Assembly: GCA_902803275.1 (NCBI GenBank)
Contig: CADCPE010000149.1
Span: 1 to 6,280 of the forward strand
Length of the DNA: 6,280 nucleotides
Direction: 5' to 3'
From: an uncultured Erysipelotrichaceae bacterium
GTDB lineage: Bacteria > Bacillota_I > Bacilli_A > Erysipelotrichales > Erysipelotrichaceae
Both the position numbers and the translations under genes were made by a program. This document shows positions 5,613 to 6,280 of this stretch, piece by piece (position 1 is the stretch's first letter; every line of letters begins with the position of its first letter). The notes under the pieces are model-generated. The model made no database searches and was not told the origin of the DNA. It saw only the letters and a program-made list of their open reading frames with translations.

Positions 5613-6280
5613 ATGGACTACAAACTTTTAGGCGGGGTCTTCCTGGAAGGACTGCTGTCCTTCCTGTCTCCCTGTGTATTGCCTCTGATACCGCTGTACA
5701 TGTCGTATCTCTCTGGCGAAGACAAGGAGGAAGACGAAGAAGGAAACATTCACTATAAAACAGGAAAAGTGTTTATCACAACACTTTTCTTTGTTCTGGG
5801 AATATGTACGACCTTCGTACTGCTGTCGCTGTCCTTGCATCTGATAAAGGATCATCTGAACAGGTATGCTGAAGTGATCTCGATCATCGGCGGTACACTG
5901 CTGATAATATTCGGCCTTCATCAGCTTGGCATAATCCATATCGATGTATTGAACAGGGAAGCCAGACTGAAGATCGATCTCAATCTTAAGAAGATGAATT
6001 TCCTCAAAGCCTATCTGCTGGGCTTTGTATTCTCGCTTGGCTGGTCACCTTGCATCGGGCCTTTACTTACAAACGCGATCCTGCTGGCTTCAACGCAAAG
6101 CGGAGGCTATCTGTATCTTGTGGCCTATGGCGCAGGTCTGGTCATACCGTTTTTGATCACCGGTCTTTTTACATCATCGATCCTCAATCTCATCAGACAG
6201 AAAAAGGATATCGTAAAATGGACGATCAGGATCGCCGGCATCATTCTTGTCATCTATGGCTCATACATGATCTATACATC
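5613..6280 (+). CDS. ccdA: CcdA-family thiol-disulfide transporter (3' end outside window)
   Basis: The 222 visible residues belong to the CcdA/DsbD transmembrane family (PF02683), which carries reducing equivalents from cytosolic thioredoxin across the membrane to extracytoplasmic thiol proteins. Two pseudo-symmetric halves each carry one redox cysteine in a Pro-Cys motif: FLSPCVLPLIPLY (17-29, C21) and LGWSPCIGPLL (142-152, C147). About six membrane helices are predicted at 5-33, 53-76, 86-106, 130-158, 165-190 and 203-221, with an acidic cytosolic-looking loop (36-44) after the first. The ATG lies 1 nt after the uppP stop. An in-frame stop at 5586-5588 and no other start codon in between fix this start. 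No Shine-Dalgarno sequence is visible, so translation probably depends on termination-reinitiation from uppP. B. subtilis CcdA has 235 residues, so the end may be just past the edge. A downstream thioredoxin-like or methionine sulfoxide reductase partner is a reasonable guess. Confidence 0.92.
   Translation, partial: MDYKLLGGVFLEGLLSFLSPCVLPLIPLYMSYLSGEDKEEDEEGNIHYKTGKVFITTLFFVLGICTTFVLLSLSLHLIKDHLNRYAEVISIIGGTLLIIFGLHQLGIIHIDVLNREARLKIDLNLKKMNFLKAYLLGFVFSLGWSPCIGPLLTNAILLASTQSGGYLYLVAYGAGLVIPFLITGLFTSSILNLIRQKKDIVKWTIRIAGIILVIYGSYMIYT

Noticed and set aside
5628..5939. Minus-strand open frame of about 100 codons at the right end
   Set aside because: It is antisense to the well-supported ccdA frame with its two Pro-Cys motifs.

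Overview
The window looks like a chromosomal segment of a low-to-moderate GC Firmicute (Bacillota), tentatively an Erysipelotrichia- or Clostridia-type gut anaerobe. The reasons are the GlgB subtype, the short AlkD-like repair protein, the UppP variant with the motif EGITEWMPVSST, and the dense packing of genes with AGGAGG or GAGG ribosome sites. No marker gene fixes the taxon, so this is inference. No RNA gene, insertion sequence, CRISPR array or phage gene is visible, and no stretch over 300 bases lacks a gene.

Layout: (1) 1-1730, plus strand, is the 3' part of glgB, the glycogen branching enzyme; its reading frame enters from outside the window. (2) 1738-2430, minus strand, is an AlkD-like DNA alkylation repair protein that converges on glgB. 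Only 7 bp separate the two genes, and a strong hairpin terminator spans the gap. (3) A 33-bp divergent gap (2431-2463) holds a 7-bp inverted repeat. (4) From 2464 to the right edge there is a tightly packed plus-strand operon of five genes: a PPC/DUF296-domain protein, a CobW/COG0523 GTPase with a CxCC motif and a long His-rich tract, a second CobW-like GTPase with a DUF1980-like C-terminal domain, uppP (undecaprenyl-diphosphatase), and the first 222 codons of a CcdA-family membrane thiol transporter. Gaps or overlaps in this operon are 10, -8, 8 and 1 bp.

How the genes may work together: the two GTPases look like a metallochaperone pair with complementary defects. The first has CxCC and a 22-histidine tract but a degenerate NKxD motif; the second keeps an NKxD-like motif (NRAD) but lacks CxCC. 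The PPC protein at the head of the operon carries the HxH...GGH triad that can bind metal in this fold. The two downstream genes act at the membrane, one in cell-wall lipid carrier recycling and one in moving reducing power across the membrane. The best candidate for something new is therefore a metal-trafficking module (zinc or another transition metal), co-expressed with envelope functions. That role is inferred from motifs and gene order only.

A separate sequence-level oddity is a strong excess of the tetranucleotide GATC, about four times the naive expectation by hand count.
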